DNA from: Diphasiastrum complanatum
Taxonomy: Eukaryota; Streptophyta; Lycopodiopsida; Lycopodiales; Lycopodiaceae
Length of the DNA stretch: 64,000 nt
Direction of reading: 5' to 3'
Assembly (NCBI GenBank): GCA_029204225.1
Contig: CM055092.1
Coordinates: forward strand, 16,671,921 to 16,735,920
The position numbers and the translations under genes were made by a program. Each line of letters opens with the position of its first letter. Position 1 is the first letter of the stretch. The notes under the pieces were generated by a model. The model did no database searches, was not told the DNA's origin, and saw nothing but the letters and a program-made list of their open reading frames with translations. This document shows positions 36,330 to 47,815 of the stretch, piece by piece.

Positions 36330-37135
36330 TGTAGGGTCAAAGATCTTGCGTAGTATAGTCCTCCTGCCTGTCAACAAGTGTTAGATCACTGGATAGGTAC
36401 CTAACTATGCATAGATGCTACTTTTAGTTAATTTCCTACATTCTCCCTTAACTCTAATCACCACTAACACTATTCTCCTTTAACTCTACTCCTCTACACT
36501 AACATTCATCATGATTTGGGTGAAGGGAAGGGATAGAAAAGAAGAGGTTGAGAAGAGAAGAGAGAAAGAGAGAGATAGAGAGTGAGGGTGGAGGTTAGCT
36601 CAAATGCTCCTTATGCTTGCTAATGGAAAAGCATTCATTATGGCAAACAATAAACATGGAAATAGAAAGCAATGGAAAACACAATCAAGAGCATTAGCAA
36701 GTAGTGAATAGCAAATGAGGATGCTTCTCTTCCAAAAGTGGTAGAGTTTCCTCCTTCTCATTAAGCATGGAAATAGTGTACAAATGGTGCCTTTTATAAA
36801 ATGGGGAAGGCCCTTGCCCCTCAATCCTATTGGCTACTATTCACAATGATCCTATCCATTCATCTTGGAACCAACTTGATCCAAGGGTCCACAAAAAGTA
36901 CATTAGAAATCACAAGATTCATGTGAGTCCCAATTTGGACCCAACTCTAAAAAGTGATCTCTAAGTTCAAAAATGACATTGGGCCTCTAGTTTTAAATTA
37001 ATTCCAAGGCCCAAGTCATGTTTGTTTTATTTACAACTTTATTTGCGTGCTCATTGGGCCATGATACCATGCCCTCGCAACACATTTTATTGAACGATTT
37101 TATTTATTTACACTTTGTTGGGAATTCTCCCAACA
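36330..37135 (-). repeat. gypsy C 5' LTR
   Basis: 806 bp, TGTAGGGTCAAAGATC ... TCTCCCAACA in the plus view. It pairs with 21053-21877. The end next to the primer site carries the tRNA-Asp-like stretch (36349-36374). Confidence 0.9.
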
Positions 37136-37140
37136 GTTCT
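37136..37140. repeat. target-site duplication of gypsy C, right copy
   Basis: GTTCT, matching 21048-21052. Confidence 0.9.
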
Positions 37141-37990
37141 CTCTCTTCCTCAGTCTTCGGACAGTCATTGCTTGTCAGCACCGTCCCTACGAGTATTGGA
37201 GTATTTTCTCCCTTGTAGTTCAGCATCCCAAAGTCCTCTAGGATGGGTGTATCTGGATTGGTGAAGGTATAGCTTACCTCCCTCATAGTCTCTTTCAATT
37301 TGTAAGCCTAGGTAACACTTGGCTTCTCCCAGATCCACTATCTCGAAATGTTTCGAAATGCCTGTCTTCACTTCAGCAATCAGCTGCTCACTCTTGCAAA
37401 GTATTAGAGTGTCATCCATGTACACAACCACAATGATGATCTGCCAACTATAACTCTGACATACACACTAGAATCAGCCAACAGAGGCTTGAATCCTAAT
37501 GATTTCAAGGCTTGATCTTTCTTCTTAGACCATTGTCAGGCTGACTGTTTAAGACCGTAGATACTTCTATGCATTCTGCATGCATAGTCAGGAAGTGAAT
37601 TTGAGACATATCCGGGGAGTTGATCCATATAGACCTCTTTGTCTAGCTGGCCATGCAAGAAAGTTGTCTTCTCATCCACAATGTGGATCCTGAGGTCATA
37701 AGCTACTGCATATGCGAATAACAAACGTAGGGATGAATGTTTAATGGCAGGAGAGGTGGTTTCAGAGTAGTCAATACCATATCTCTGAGAAAATCCCTCC
37801 GCTACCAATCTTGCCTTGTATTTTGTCACATTCCCATCTGGTCCGTATTTGAGTTTGAAAATCCATTTGTATTTGACAGTTTTGCACTTATGTGGTAATG
37901 GCTCCAACGTCCATACCTGATTCTTCCTCATGGACTCCGTCTCTTTGTTCATGGCCTGGATTCATTTGTCCTTTTCTGGACATTCAATCG
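37141..37990 (-). pseudogene. copia B reverse transcriptase, main part
   Basis: MNKETESMRKNQVWTLEPLP, then KYKWIFKLKYGPDGNVTKYK, ARLVAEGFSQRYGIDYSET, LHGQLDKEVYMDQLPG and RSIYGLKQS are the conserved copia RT blocks. After a stop near 37540 the catalytic YMDD is seen in VVYMDDTLILCKS, then EIVDLGEAKCYLGLQIERD. It ends at TEEERE, where gypsy C inserted. The family's TFAPV block is here TTSPAI. A few frameshifts are present. Confidence 0.9.
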
Positions 37991-37999
37991 CTTCCTCGA

Positions 38000-38642
38000 A
38001 AGTCTGTGGTTTGCCACTGAATCCACAGAACTCTTCTGATGTAGAAGCGGAACTGCCTGGCATGAATCTTGCTGGAACTGCTCTGCTGGGTCCGAAACCA
38101 TCTTGGTTTACAGGAACTATAGCGGTAGGTTGTCTCTCGCGACATAGGATGAACTATTGCTATTCTCCTGTCTATTATGTGCTGATTTTTTTCTTGGGTT
38201 CTGGTGGCAATCCATGGCTGCATGACCTTCTTGTGATAGTGGATACACTCAATCTTGGGATTGAGCCAACATGTATCAACCGTATGCCCGTCTCTTCTGC
38301 ATCTCACGCAAGTCTTCTTGTCTGCACCTTACTGCTTCGACCTCCCTTTGCTCTTCCAGTTGTCTTTGCTGGTCCCTTATGCTTGCTGATCACAATCCTG
38401 CTCTTGGATTTTTCTTTGTTGCCATAGAGGACCTGGTCAGAACCATCCTTGTGATCAAGGTGTTCTTTGGCCTCGACTTCCTCTCGAATATCGACAATCG
38501 CCTTTTCGAGGTTCATGGGAGGATCCTTCGTGAGCAGGGTCCTCATTGTCTAGAATGATCTGGGTAAGGCTCTCAATAGGTAGGTGAGCTGCTTCTCAGT
38601 TGACATTGTGTTCTCTGCTCCAGATAGTATGTAGTGATAGAA
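38000..38642 (-). pseudogene. copia B gag C-terminus with zinc knuckles, fused to RT
   Basis: The minus strand reads YHYILSGAENTMSTEKQL, TYLLRALPRSF and then EKAIVDIREEV, the end of a copia gag. It is followed by CRRDGHTVDTCW and, across a frameshift, ECIHYHKKGHAAMDC, which are nucleocapsid knuckles. Protease, pre-integrase and integrase do not follow; RT begins within about 200 bases. The frame stops at 38642 where the inserted block begins. Confidence 0.8.
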
Positions 38643-38649
38643 GTTTGCA

Positions 38650-40073
<1,424 letters not shown>

Positions 40074-40461
40074 TTTGATTTATGCTTACCAAGATGAAAT
40101 GTTAAGATTTGATGGATAAATTTTAACTAAAACATTAAGCTAACCAAGTAAGCCATCCCAAGCCATCCCCATTGGTTGTTGTGGACTATTGGGGGGGAGA
40201 TATTGTGAATAAGGCATTTAATTTTGGGTGTGAACTAATGAATTTTAAGTTTAATGGTGCTTAACTTATGGAAGCCTAACTCCCATTATATTGCTCTTTG
40301 CTTAATTCCAAAGGCAAGGACCAACCTGGTAAAGGGACCTCTGATGCTGGTGGCTTAAAACAGGCTTTTAGCCAGGAACAATGCCTTCATATGCGTCCAC
40401 ATTCATGTGCCTAACTTCAGCACCACCTCTCGCAACCACCTCCATTGCCACCGATTATGTA

Positions 40462-40475
40462 TTCACGTATAATAA
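40462..40475 (+). promoter_or_regulatory. TATA-like element of the peroxidase gene
   Basis: CACGTATAATAAG lies about 105 bases upstream of the start codon and is followed by a GA-rich leader (GCGAGAAAGAGAGAGACAG). It is the best TATA candidate in the right place. Confidence 0.4.
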
Positions 40476-40572
40476 GAAACAAGCACAGCGAGCGAGAAAG
40501 AGAGAGACAGAGATTGACTGATTAGCTGATTATTGCAATTTACAGCAGGAAAATAGCATCAAGGCACAGAAT

Positions 40573-41452
40573 ATGGGTCTGTTCGTGCTTTTGTTTGGGT
40601 TGATTCTGTGCTGTGTAGGACATGCTTCGGCTGGTGATGATCTTAGAGTTGGGTTTTACACTGAAAGCTGTCCTAAGGCAGAATTCGTGGCAAGGGAAGC
40701 TCTGAGGATGCTTTTAGTAGAAGATCCCACTGCAGCAGCGGCATTGCTTCGCCTTAGCTTTCATGACTGTGATGTGAAGGTGATGCAGCCCACCCACGCT
40801 GTCTTGTGCTTGCGAAGGTCTGATCAAATCGTTTGTTCTCTGGCTTTAGTCGTCGATACTGATCTTAAGAATGTCGTTTTTCTCAGGGATGTGATGCATC
40901 TATTCTGCTGGACTCGACATATGCTTTCAGAAGTGAGCTAGAATCGAATAAAAACTTTGGCATTCGTCGAACTGAATTCATTGATCACATCAAGCATGTG
41001 CTGGAAATTCTTTGTCCGCAAACAGTTTCCTGTGCTGACGTGGTTGCATTAGCTGCACGCGATGCCATTCATCTGGTACATACTTTTCTTCTGTTGTGTA
41101 CTCATTTCTCTTCATATCTAGACTCGAATTAGAATCTCATGTTCTGCTAGATTTTCAACGATGAAGTAGAGTATGTCATCCAGCTAATGGGAATATTGAT
41201 TGTGAGAATGCGTGAGATGTCTGCCGATCACGTATTAAGATTGAGATGTTTAAGTCTGGAGGGCCAGATATCCAAATCCCCACAGGTCGGAGAGATAGCT
41301 TGACTGCATATTTTGACGAGGCGGATGCCAATTTGCGACCTGCAACGGCGTCGGTGGACAGCGTTCTCCAAGATTTCTCCCCCAAGGGATTCAGCATGCA
41401 AGAAGCAGTTGCACTTCTAGGTTTGTCACTGTACTATACATCATACGAAACT

Positions 41453-41539
<87 letters not shown>

Positions 41540-41966
41540 TGGTTTTGATATAATCACTGCCACTGCAGGGAGTCATACGCTGGGAGTAGGACATTGCCTT
41601 AGTATATCCGATCGGCTTCATCCACAAACAGATCCATCCATGGAACCATTCTTCGCCGCCGTTCTGAAAGTGCTATGTCCTAATTATTTTATGAACTCCT
41701 CCAACATCATCGTGATTCCAAATGACGCAACAAGTTTGCTGTTTGATAACCGCTATTTCATTGATGCAAAAGCAGGACTAGGCCTCTTCAGAGTGGACTC
41801 AAATTTTGCGTTGGATCCTAGAACGGCTGGATTTGTCGAAGAGTTTGCACAAGATAAGGAAGCATTTTTTGAAATCTTCTCTGGAGCTTTTGTCAAGCTC
41901 ACTAAATTGAATGTGCTGACTGGTGATATGGGCCAAGTCAGAAAAAATTGTCACACCGTGAACTGA
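40573..41966 (+). CDS. class III secretory peroxidase, four exons
   Basis: The exons I read are 40573-40779, 40887-41075, 41255-41420 and 41569-41966, all with GT-AG introns at the three positions standard for class III peroxidases. The product is 319 residues, the family's usual length. A signal peptide covers about 1-20. Distal Arg60 and His64 are in RLSFHDC; proximal His190 is in GSHTLGVGHC. Eight cysteines are in the family pattern (ESC, HDC, GCD, ILC, VSC, GHC, VLC, KNC). The expected HDCFV is HDCDV at the exon 1 end. GRRDSLTAYF and FDNRYF are also conserved. It would oxidise phenolics or monolignols with H2O2 in the wall or apoplast. No stop or frameshift is seen. Intron 3 carries a GA tract. 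The gene lies inside a block nested in copia B. Confidence 0.9.
41456..41539. repeat. (GA)n microsatellite in peroxidase intron 3
   Basis: About 84 bp of GA with one interruption near 41529, lying between the donor at 41421 and the acceptor at 41568. It forms most of this 148-bp intron, so the pyrimidine tract before the acceptor is weak. Confidence 0.9.
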
Positions 41967-42278
41967 GAGAAATCATTTGCTTAAAGACAAACTCATTGCT
42001 CAGGTTTTGAACAGCCTCATTTCGCAAATAGCTGCTCGTAGTGTTGCTAGCATGCTTATTGATAACGATTTACATTCTATTACACAGAAAATAATGCTTC
42101 ACCTAATCTAGTCCCTCTAAGTGCAACCCATTGCAACGAATAACGAAGGCTTTCAGGATTTTGAAGGACATTAACCATGGACTTATGCTTGTCCTATTCC
42201 ATAATCAATGAAAGAGAGACAAAATCATTGACAATTGTTAGCGCTGTTCCATTCTCAGTGAAAGAGAAAAGAGCTCTA

Positions 42279-42284
42279 AATAAA
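42279..42284 (+). terminator. candidate poly(A) signal of the peroxidase gene
   Basis: AATAAA about 310 bases after the stop codon. An AATAAT-like run at 42090 is a nearer alternative. Confidence 0.25.
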
Positions 42285-43576
42285 CTTTTTTTGCTCCACA
42301 CTTACTCAGTTCTTATAATTCTTACCAGATCAAATGTACACTGTACTGCAAACGGAGTAGCCTGTCAATGCCTGCTGTCTCATCAACAAAGAATCAAGTC
42401 TCAATGTAAATCAAAAGTAGTCTGACAAATCTAATGTTTATGAAGTGTTGAAGACATGTTTGAACAGATTGATCCGAGTTGTTAAAAGTTGAAACTAGAG
42501 ATATGGATAATCAATATCATATGTGAAAGATCAGCTATTCCACTCCAACCAACTAGGCCTCTTCCTACGAGAATCCAAATCCATTTTGTGAATTGAAAAA
42601 GAATAGGATTTCAAAGTCTATATGGGACCCATGGGTTATGGGTACATTGAGTTGAACAAATTGGAAAAAAGAAATCATGATAAATTCAATGCAAAAACGG
42701 AGTCAATTCCTAAATAGTAATGTAGAAAAAGATCTAAATTTCACTTATGCAAAAGAATCTACTCAAAATAAGTTCTTAATAAGCTTTCTCCACTTACTTA
42801 AATAATAATATCCCTGCTTTTATTAAAAATGATGGGAAAACCCATGATCAAAGAAGAAGATTAAAGTATTTAAAATAATACTGAAGAACGACAAAAATGA
42901 ATTAAACTATCCAAAAGGTAAGTAAAACTTAGAATAGTAAGCTAATTACTTAAAACTAACTGCCCAATGTAAATTAGTAACTAAAAAGTAAGCTAATTAC
43001 TCAAAACCGACTGCCTGATGTAAATCACTAACTAAAATAGAACCAATAATAGGTAATGCAGGAAGCTTTGAAGCAACCGCTCCTGCAACTATGATTAAAA
43101 CTCAAAGTCAATATGATGAGTGAACATGACTATGGTTTGCAAATTTTACGCTTCAGAAAGATGCAAATCCACAAATGTTCAGTGCTAAAAAAATCGTGAA
43201 TTAGAAAGATGTACAAATTTTGTATACTTGATATTGAATTCAACTGTAAGTAGACTATTAGAACAAGTGCATATAAACAAATGTGCTCAAAATTGATACT
43301 GCAAAAAAAAAAAATCAAGCACTTGATATTAGCTTCAAGCACAAATTGGATAGTTTTAAAAAGTCCAAGCCGCACCAAAAAGAAATTCAATCTACTTTTT
43401 TTATTTTGAAACAGATAAAGTAAACAAGAAAAATCTGCCAACCTATCAAAATGAAAGGAGTGAAAAAAATCTTTACAAAGGAATAGAACTTCATAAATGA
43501 AGTTTTGAAGTGCTTCTCTTACACACCAAAATACAAAGAAAAAATTTGAACTTGTTTCAATTTTGATCCAGCTTCA
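42285..43576. other. no recognised gene
   Basis: AT-rich sequence with a local repeat near 42930-43030 (AGTAAGCTAATTACT and ACTGCC-TGATGTAAATTA blocks, twice). No coding region is recognised. Confidence 0.5.
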
Positions 43577-43919
43577 TGTTAGAATAAGTAAGCCTGAGTT
43601 TATCTTACAATTTCATGACTATTTCTTGTTTTAGCAGTGATTTTTAGTTTTTCTTGTTTATGTAACACTTTGCATGTGTGCCAGTTTGATGGCACGTACT
43701 ATATAGAGTTGTGACACGCGTCCCGTAATGGGGATCGTATCACCATGCAGCAGTGCCCCCAAAAAATAAGACAGTATATATGTACTTTCCAATTCTTTTG
43801 TAAATATAGTTCAAAGAGCATTCACTTGGATTGAGGAGTGATCTCTCGTTCAGTTGATTTGTATGTCTAATAAATTGCTTGTTAGAAAACTAACTATACT
43901 GCAAGTAAAATCCTTGACA
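43577..43919 (+). repeat. copia-type LTR (343 bp) with adjoining primer site
   Basis: The block starts TGTTAGAATAAGTAAGC and ends TCCTTGACA. It has a TATATAG near 43699 and is followed at 43921-43931 by TGTATCAGAGC, a slightly changed initiator-Met primer site. No gag follows and no second copy is in the window. Confidence 0.6.
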
Positions 43920-44227
43920 CTGTATCAGAGCCTGGGAGCAGTGCAGTATGATATTAGTTAGCTAGAACCCGAATTCTGGGAGAATTTGAGGAACCGTTTA
44001 TAGTCAGAAAAGCAAGAAAATCAATCAGCATGTGTGTATGAATTGTGTCTTCAGGACAGACTATTGGCTTGAGTAGGTTGTGAAACCAAAAATTGCTTAG
44101 TATTTCCAACTCAGTTGATCCATTGGCTTTCGAATTATAAGGGGTTGTCTTACTGTGTTTGATCAGAAAATATGTTGTCAGTAGTCAAATCATGTCATTA
44201 AGAAAATGAGTATCACGACCACTGCAG
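43920..44227. other. no recognised gene (leader-like sequence after the copia primer site)
   Basis: No ORF with family similarity. It may be the leader of the element whose LTR ends at 43919. Confidence 0.4.
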
Positions 44228-44768
44228 TTAGTTGCGATCGGCCGTCCGTTGCAGTCTGGGGTGATGATTGATCGGCCGTCCGTTGCAGTCTGGGGCGATG
44301 ATTGTGGTGGAGGCGGTCGGTGTTATTATAGACTTGAATAAAAGAGCAGCGACAGTTTTTGCATCGTTTTGTTTCGTCGCTTTCGCTTCAACATTCTTCG
44401 TTGCATAATCCGTTGCAAAATATATTGACATTTTGTGTGTTGAGTAACTGGCTTGATTGATCCGACAAAATCAATCCCCCACTTTTCAAATGGTACAAGT
44501 GGAATGATTGGCGTCAACGGCCAATTCATGGTTTTGGTTGGTTTACCAGATCTCTGATATTGATTGGTACCTTGCAGATTTTCCGGAGTAGAGAATCTTT
44601 TGTACGATTAGCCATGCGAATGACTAATTGACTCTTATGCAAGGGTAAGTTGGTGTCTTCAAACATGATATTGACGCATGCTCCTCCATCAATCTGGACC
44701 GCTAATGTCGATGCCTTGAATGGTGATCTCCAATGTTGGAACAATGTCCTACTCCGTAGATTGCACAA
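44228..44768 (-). pseudogene. gypsy protease fused to integrase, relic
   Basis: The minus strand from 44768 encodes VQIDGGACVNIM, a gypsy retropepsin site, then AKNRTKDSLLRKI-like residues and VPINIRDLV. It passes directly at about 44530 into PFEKWGIDFVGSIKPV and, after a frameshift, YFATDYATKNVEAKATKQNDAKTVA of an integrase core. RT and RNase H are missing between the two, so the copy is internally deleted. Confidence 0.8.
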
Positions 44769-46038
44769 TAGTGTTAACTATTGCTGAAGGCAGTCGTTTT
44801 GGTAGCGTACACCCAGGCAGCTTGGTACGCATGGACTCTGCCAGATAAGATGCAATATGAATCAATTGGCCTGAAAAATGGATCAAACGAAGTGTAAAAA
44901 TTCTAGTTTTGAGGCTGCACATCCAACATTGACAGAAGAGGGATTGGACTCCATGATTTTTGACCCCAAATCTTCGTTGAAAATGCTCAAATAGCTTGTG
45001 GTTGGCTGTGTACTATTGCGGCTTAGTGTGGAAGGGCCTTATCTTTGTTGATTTAGACAATTGGATAGCTAGGAAGCAACTACGGTACACAGTACCAACT
45101 AGGACAGACCTGGTGCGTTTGATTGGAGGTTTTGTGAGTCAGAAACACCTTTTTGCCACATTTTAGACCTGTCTTGTCTGAAAATAGCCATCTACAGGTG
45201 AGTGGAACTCTACCACAGCCAGTATGGATCTGTTGGAAGGTTATAGTGTTGAGATATTGAGGATTGAGGAAGTTGATGCCAAGGTAGATGCTATGGAGGC
45301 CATGTTTGAACAAATCCTTGAACATTTGAAGACATTAAGATCCTCATAAGAACTGGAAGCAGTATAATTGTTCAAGTTTTTTTATTTTTGTGGAGGGCTT
45401 GCATGGAAGTCTCAAGACCTTTTGTTGAAAAGAAGTAGACTCATAGTCTCCAAGGAGTAGTTCAGATAGCTCTATGTTTGAAACACAGTAATAAGGCTAG
45501 TGGTGAGCCTTGGCCTCAGGCGGTTTATGGCCTTGGGATAAGAAGAGGCTCAAAAGGTTTAAAAGTCAATTTGTGCAAAGGCAAGTTTCAAGGTGAACTG
45601 AAAGGAGGAGGAATAGGGGCTTCTGAGGATGGAGGCCTTTAGTGCGACAAGTAGTCGTAGCTTCTAGGGACAACGATTGTATGGGCAATCAAATGTTTAG
45701 AGGGGCCAGTGATCTTTGTTGCTAATGTCGCATGACCAAGAGTGTTCCAAATGTGAAAGTTTTCCTTTTGTTACTAGGTAGGATGCATGTGGAAGGAATG
45801 TCTATGAACTCCAATACATACTTCATACAATTTGCTAGTGAAGCAAGCATAAGCACCTATGGCTATTGAAGAGCTGAAACAAGATGAACTACAAGGAAGT
45901 AATCTTGTGAAAGTGTCGATGATCAGGTAAGATTGATGTTATTTCTTTTTCCATAATTGTTTAAAACGATGCAATTCATGTATCAATTTCCAAGTACTTG
46001 ATTGGAAAGTTGTGTGGTATGAATGTGTGTTCTATTTG
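44769..46038. other. no recognised gene
   Basis: Mixed sequence up to the copia B gag edge. Short open frames at 45080-45325 (minus) and elsewhere lack recognisable features. Confidence 0.45.
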
Positions 46039-46437
46039 ATCCTTCATCTTCCTTACAAAAGAAGTGAGGCCTTTCCCATCCCACTGTAGATTCGTCCGCT
46101 GATCTTCCAGCATCATGATTTGACTTCTTGATTTTGTCTGAAATCTTGTGAGCAATGCATCCCACATCTCCTTAGCTTTGGAGAGTGTTGCCAGGTCAAG
46201 TGTGAGACTATCTTCGATGGAAGATGATAGCAATGCTACTGCCTTGTCGTTTTTCTCCCTCCACTCGCGTAGCTCCTTGTCTGATGTCGTAGGCATCTCC
46301 TCTGTGCCATCCACCCAAGGGAATAAACCTTCACCCTTGAGTATCAACGATGTCTTAACTTTCCAGACTAGAAAGTTAGATCCCGAGGAATCAAGAATTG
46401 TGCAGATCTTGCTCTGCATGCTGCTAATTGAAGCCAT
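46039..46437 (-). pseudogene. copia B gag, N-terminal part
   Basis: MASISSMQSKICTILDSSGS, FLVWKVKTSLILKGEGLF and WVDGTEEMP start a copia gag. KEMWDALLTRFQTKSRSQIM and LTSFVRKMKD follow, and then the frame runs into unrelated sequence and stops near 45979. The C-terminal part is at 38000-38642. Confidence 0.9.
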
Positions 46438-46539
46438 TGCTTCTGAAGTCTGTTCTCTTGTTGATGGTTGTTTGTCTGAATGCTTGACCTCCTGGATCTG
46501 ATAGCTTCTTGGTTATGTTATATTATGAAAAGAAAGGTA

Positions 46540-46552
46540 GGCTCTGATACCA
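46540..46552 (-). other. copia B primer binding site
   Basis: The minus strand reads TGGTATCAGAGCC, a perfect plant initiator-Met primer site, one base from the 5' LTR. Confidence 0.95.
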
Positions 46553-46553
46553 C

Positions 46554-47810
46554 TGATGCAAAAAACACACGCGAATGAATCGCAAAACGGAAAGCGAAAT
46601 ACAGTCGCGAAAGCGAAATAGTTGTAAATAGTTCGGATAGACTTCAAATGCGATCGCTGGACACTGCCAGCTGAACCACTCCTACAGTCCTCCAGAATTA
46701 GTCAGGCAGACTTTACTCACCTCATTATATCCAACAAAAATACCTCTTCTTGAAGATGGATCCTCCTTGGTACTATCATCAAGAGTGATGTTGACATAGC
46801 ATGTGCTTGATCAACCTATGATCTATCCTCAATCTAATGACTCTTGCCACTTCCTAAGATTAAAACACACTCAAATGAATTCCAACAACCTCACTGTCTA
46901 GAGATCCAATCAAAATTAGGTTTTTGACAAAATCATAAAAAATTGAATATTTCAAAATCTATATGGATCTACGTTTATAAAGCAATGTACAATTCAGCAA
47001 ATTCAACCAATGTGCGGAATTAAATGAATAAGAGAATCAGACACACGAATAACAACAGATATATTTGCATTCAAGATCATTCATCATAAAGGAAGACATG
47101 TGCACAATGGATACAAGATCATCTATTGATTTTCTCTTGATTCTTCAAGCATTGCATGCATATCCACGTAGTGCGTTGGCGTGAGAGAAATACAGTTCTC
47201 TCACAAGTGGATGTCTTGCTTACTAGCAGACTTGTGGATCTCTGTGGATCCTGATCACAGAAATAGTCTCGCTCGCAGGAGGACTTCTTGTCTGTATTCT
47301 TCTTGATTGCTTACTAGCATCAAACTACTTCATTTGTATATGTTTCAAGTATCATCCCAAAAGTATATAGTCCCTCTATGTAACCTTAAGATTAGAGTGA
47401 TTAAGCATATACAACTAATCATGGAATTACAAGAGTGGCGGATTAGCCACGACCTAGAGAGTATCTGCTGACGTCATACCATTAGATCAGATACCTGTAC
47501 TTCTAGGTACTTGCATGACCTCTGCTGGTACTCTTTGGAGCGTGAGGGCAGAAAAGGTTTCGTGATGTTTTTTGTGTCACGTCATTGGTTTCGTTTCCAT
47601 CATCTGACTTTCTCGTGTTGGACCGCAAAAGATTCTCGTTCGCGAATATTTCGTGTTCATGTCTTCCCGTCAGGTGTTCACGAAATTTTTGTGCTTTGTG
47701 TCTTCCCGTCATGCTCCGTGTCTCTTGACTTTCGTGTTCGCGAACATCTTTGTCAGGTAGAGGGCTGAAAGCTAGCAAAGCTTTGTAAATAGAAACGTTT
47801 TGTTTCTTCA
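46554..47810 (-). repeat. copia B 5' LTR with insert
   Basis: It pairs with 19348-20354. Extra sequence at about 46708-46990 accounts for its greater length. Confidence 0.9.
46708..46990 (-). mobile_element. rearranged copia A-family fragment inside the copia B LTR
   Basis: The minus strand matches the copia A leader (about 17165-17345, including TTTTGATTGGATCTCTAGA and AGGAAGTGGCAAGA). It also includes a piece encoding DPSSRRGIFVGYNEVSK, the post-integrase segment that in copia A lies at 18820-18880. The two pieces are joined, so this is a deleted or chimeric fragment. Confidence 0.75.
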
Positions 47811-47815
47811 TCTAT
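47811..47815. repeat. target-site duplication of copia B, right copy
   Basis: TCTAT, matching 19343-19347. Confidence 0.9.

Larger units (their letters stand above)
21053..37135 (-). mobile_element. gypsy C, full span (rearranged 3' end)
   Basis: A Ty3/gypsy element on the minus strand, bounded by LTRs 36330-37135 (5') and 21053-21877 (3') and a GTTCT duplication. In order it has a tRNA-Asp primer site, leader, gag, protease, RT, RNase H, integrase and an extra ORF (ORF3). The extra downstream ORF and the tRNA-Asp primer recall the Athila/Tat side of plant gypsy. Between 22419 and 25898 an inverted and duplicated piece of related element disrupts ORF3. Confidence 0.9.
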
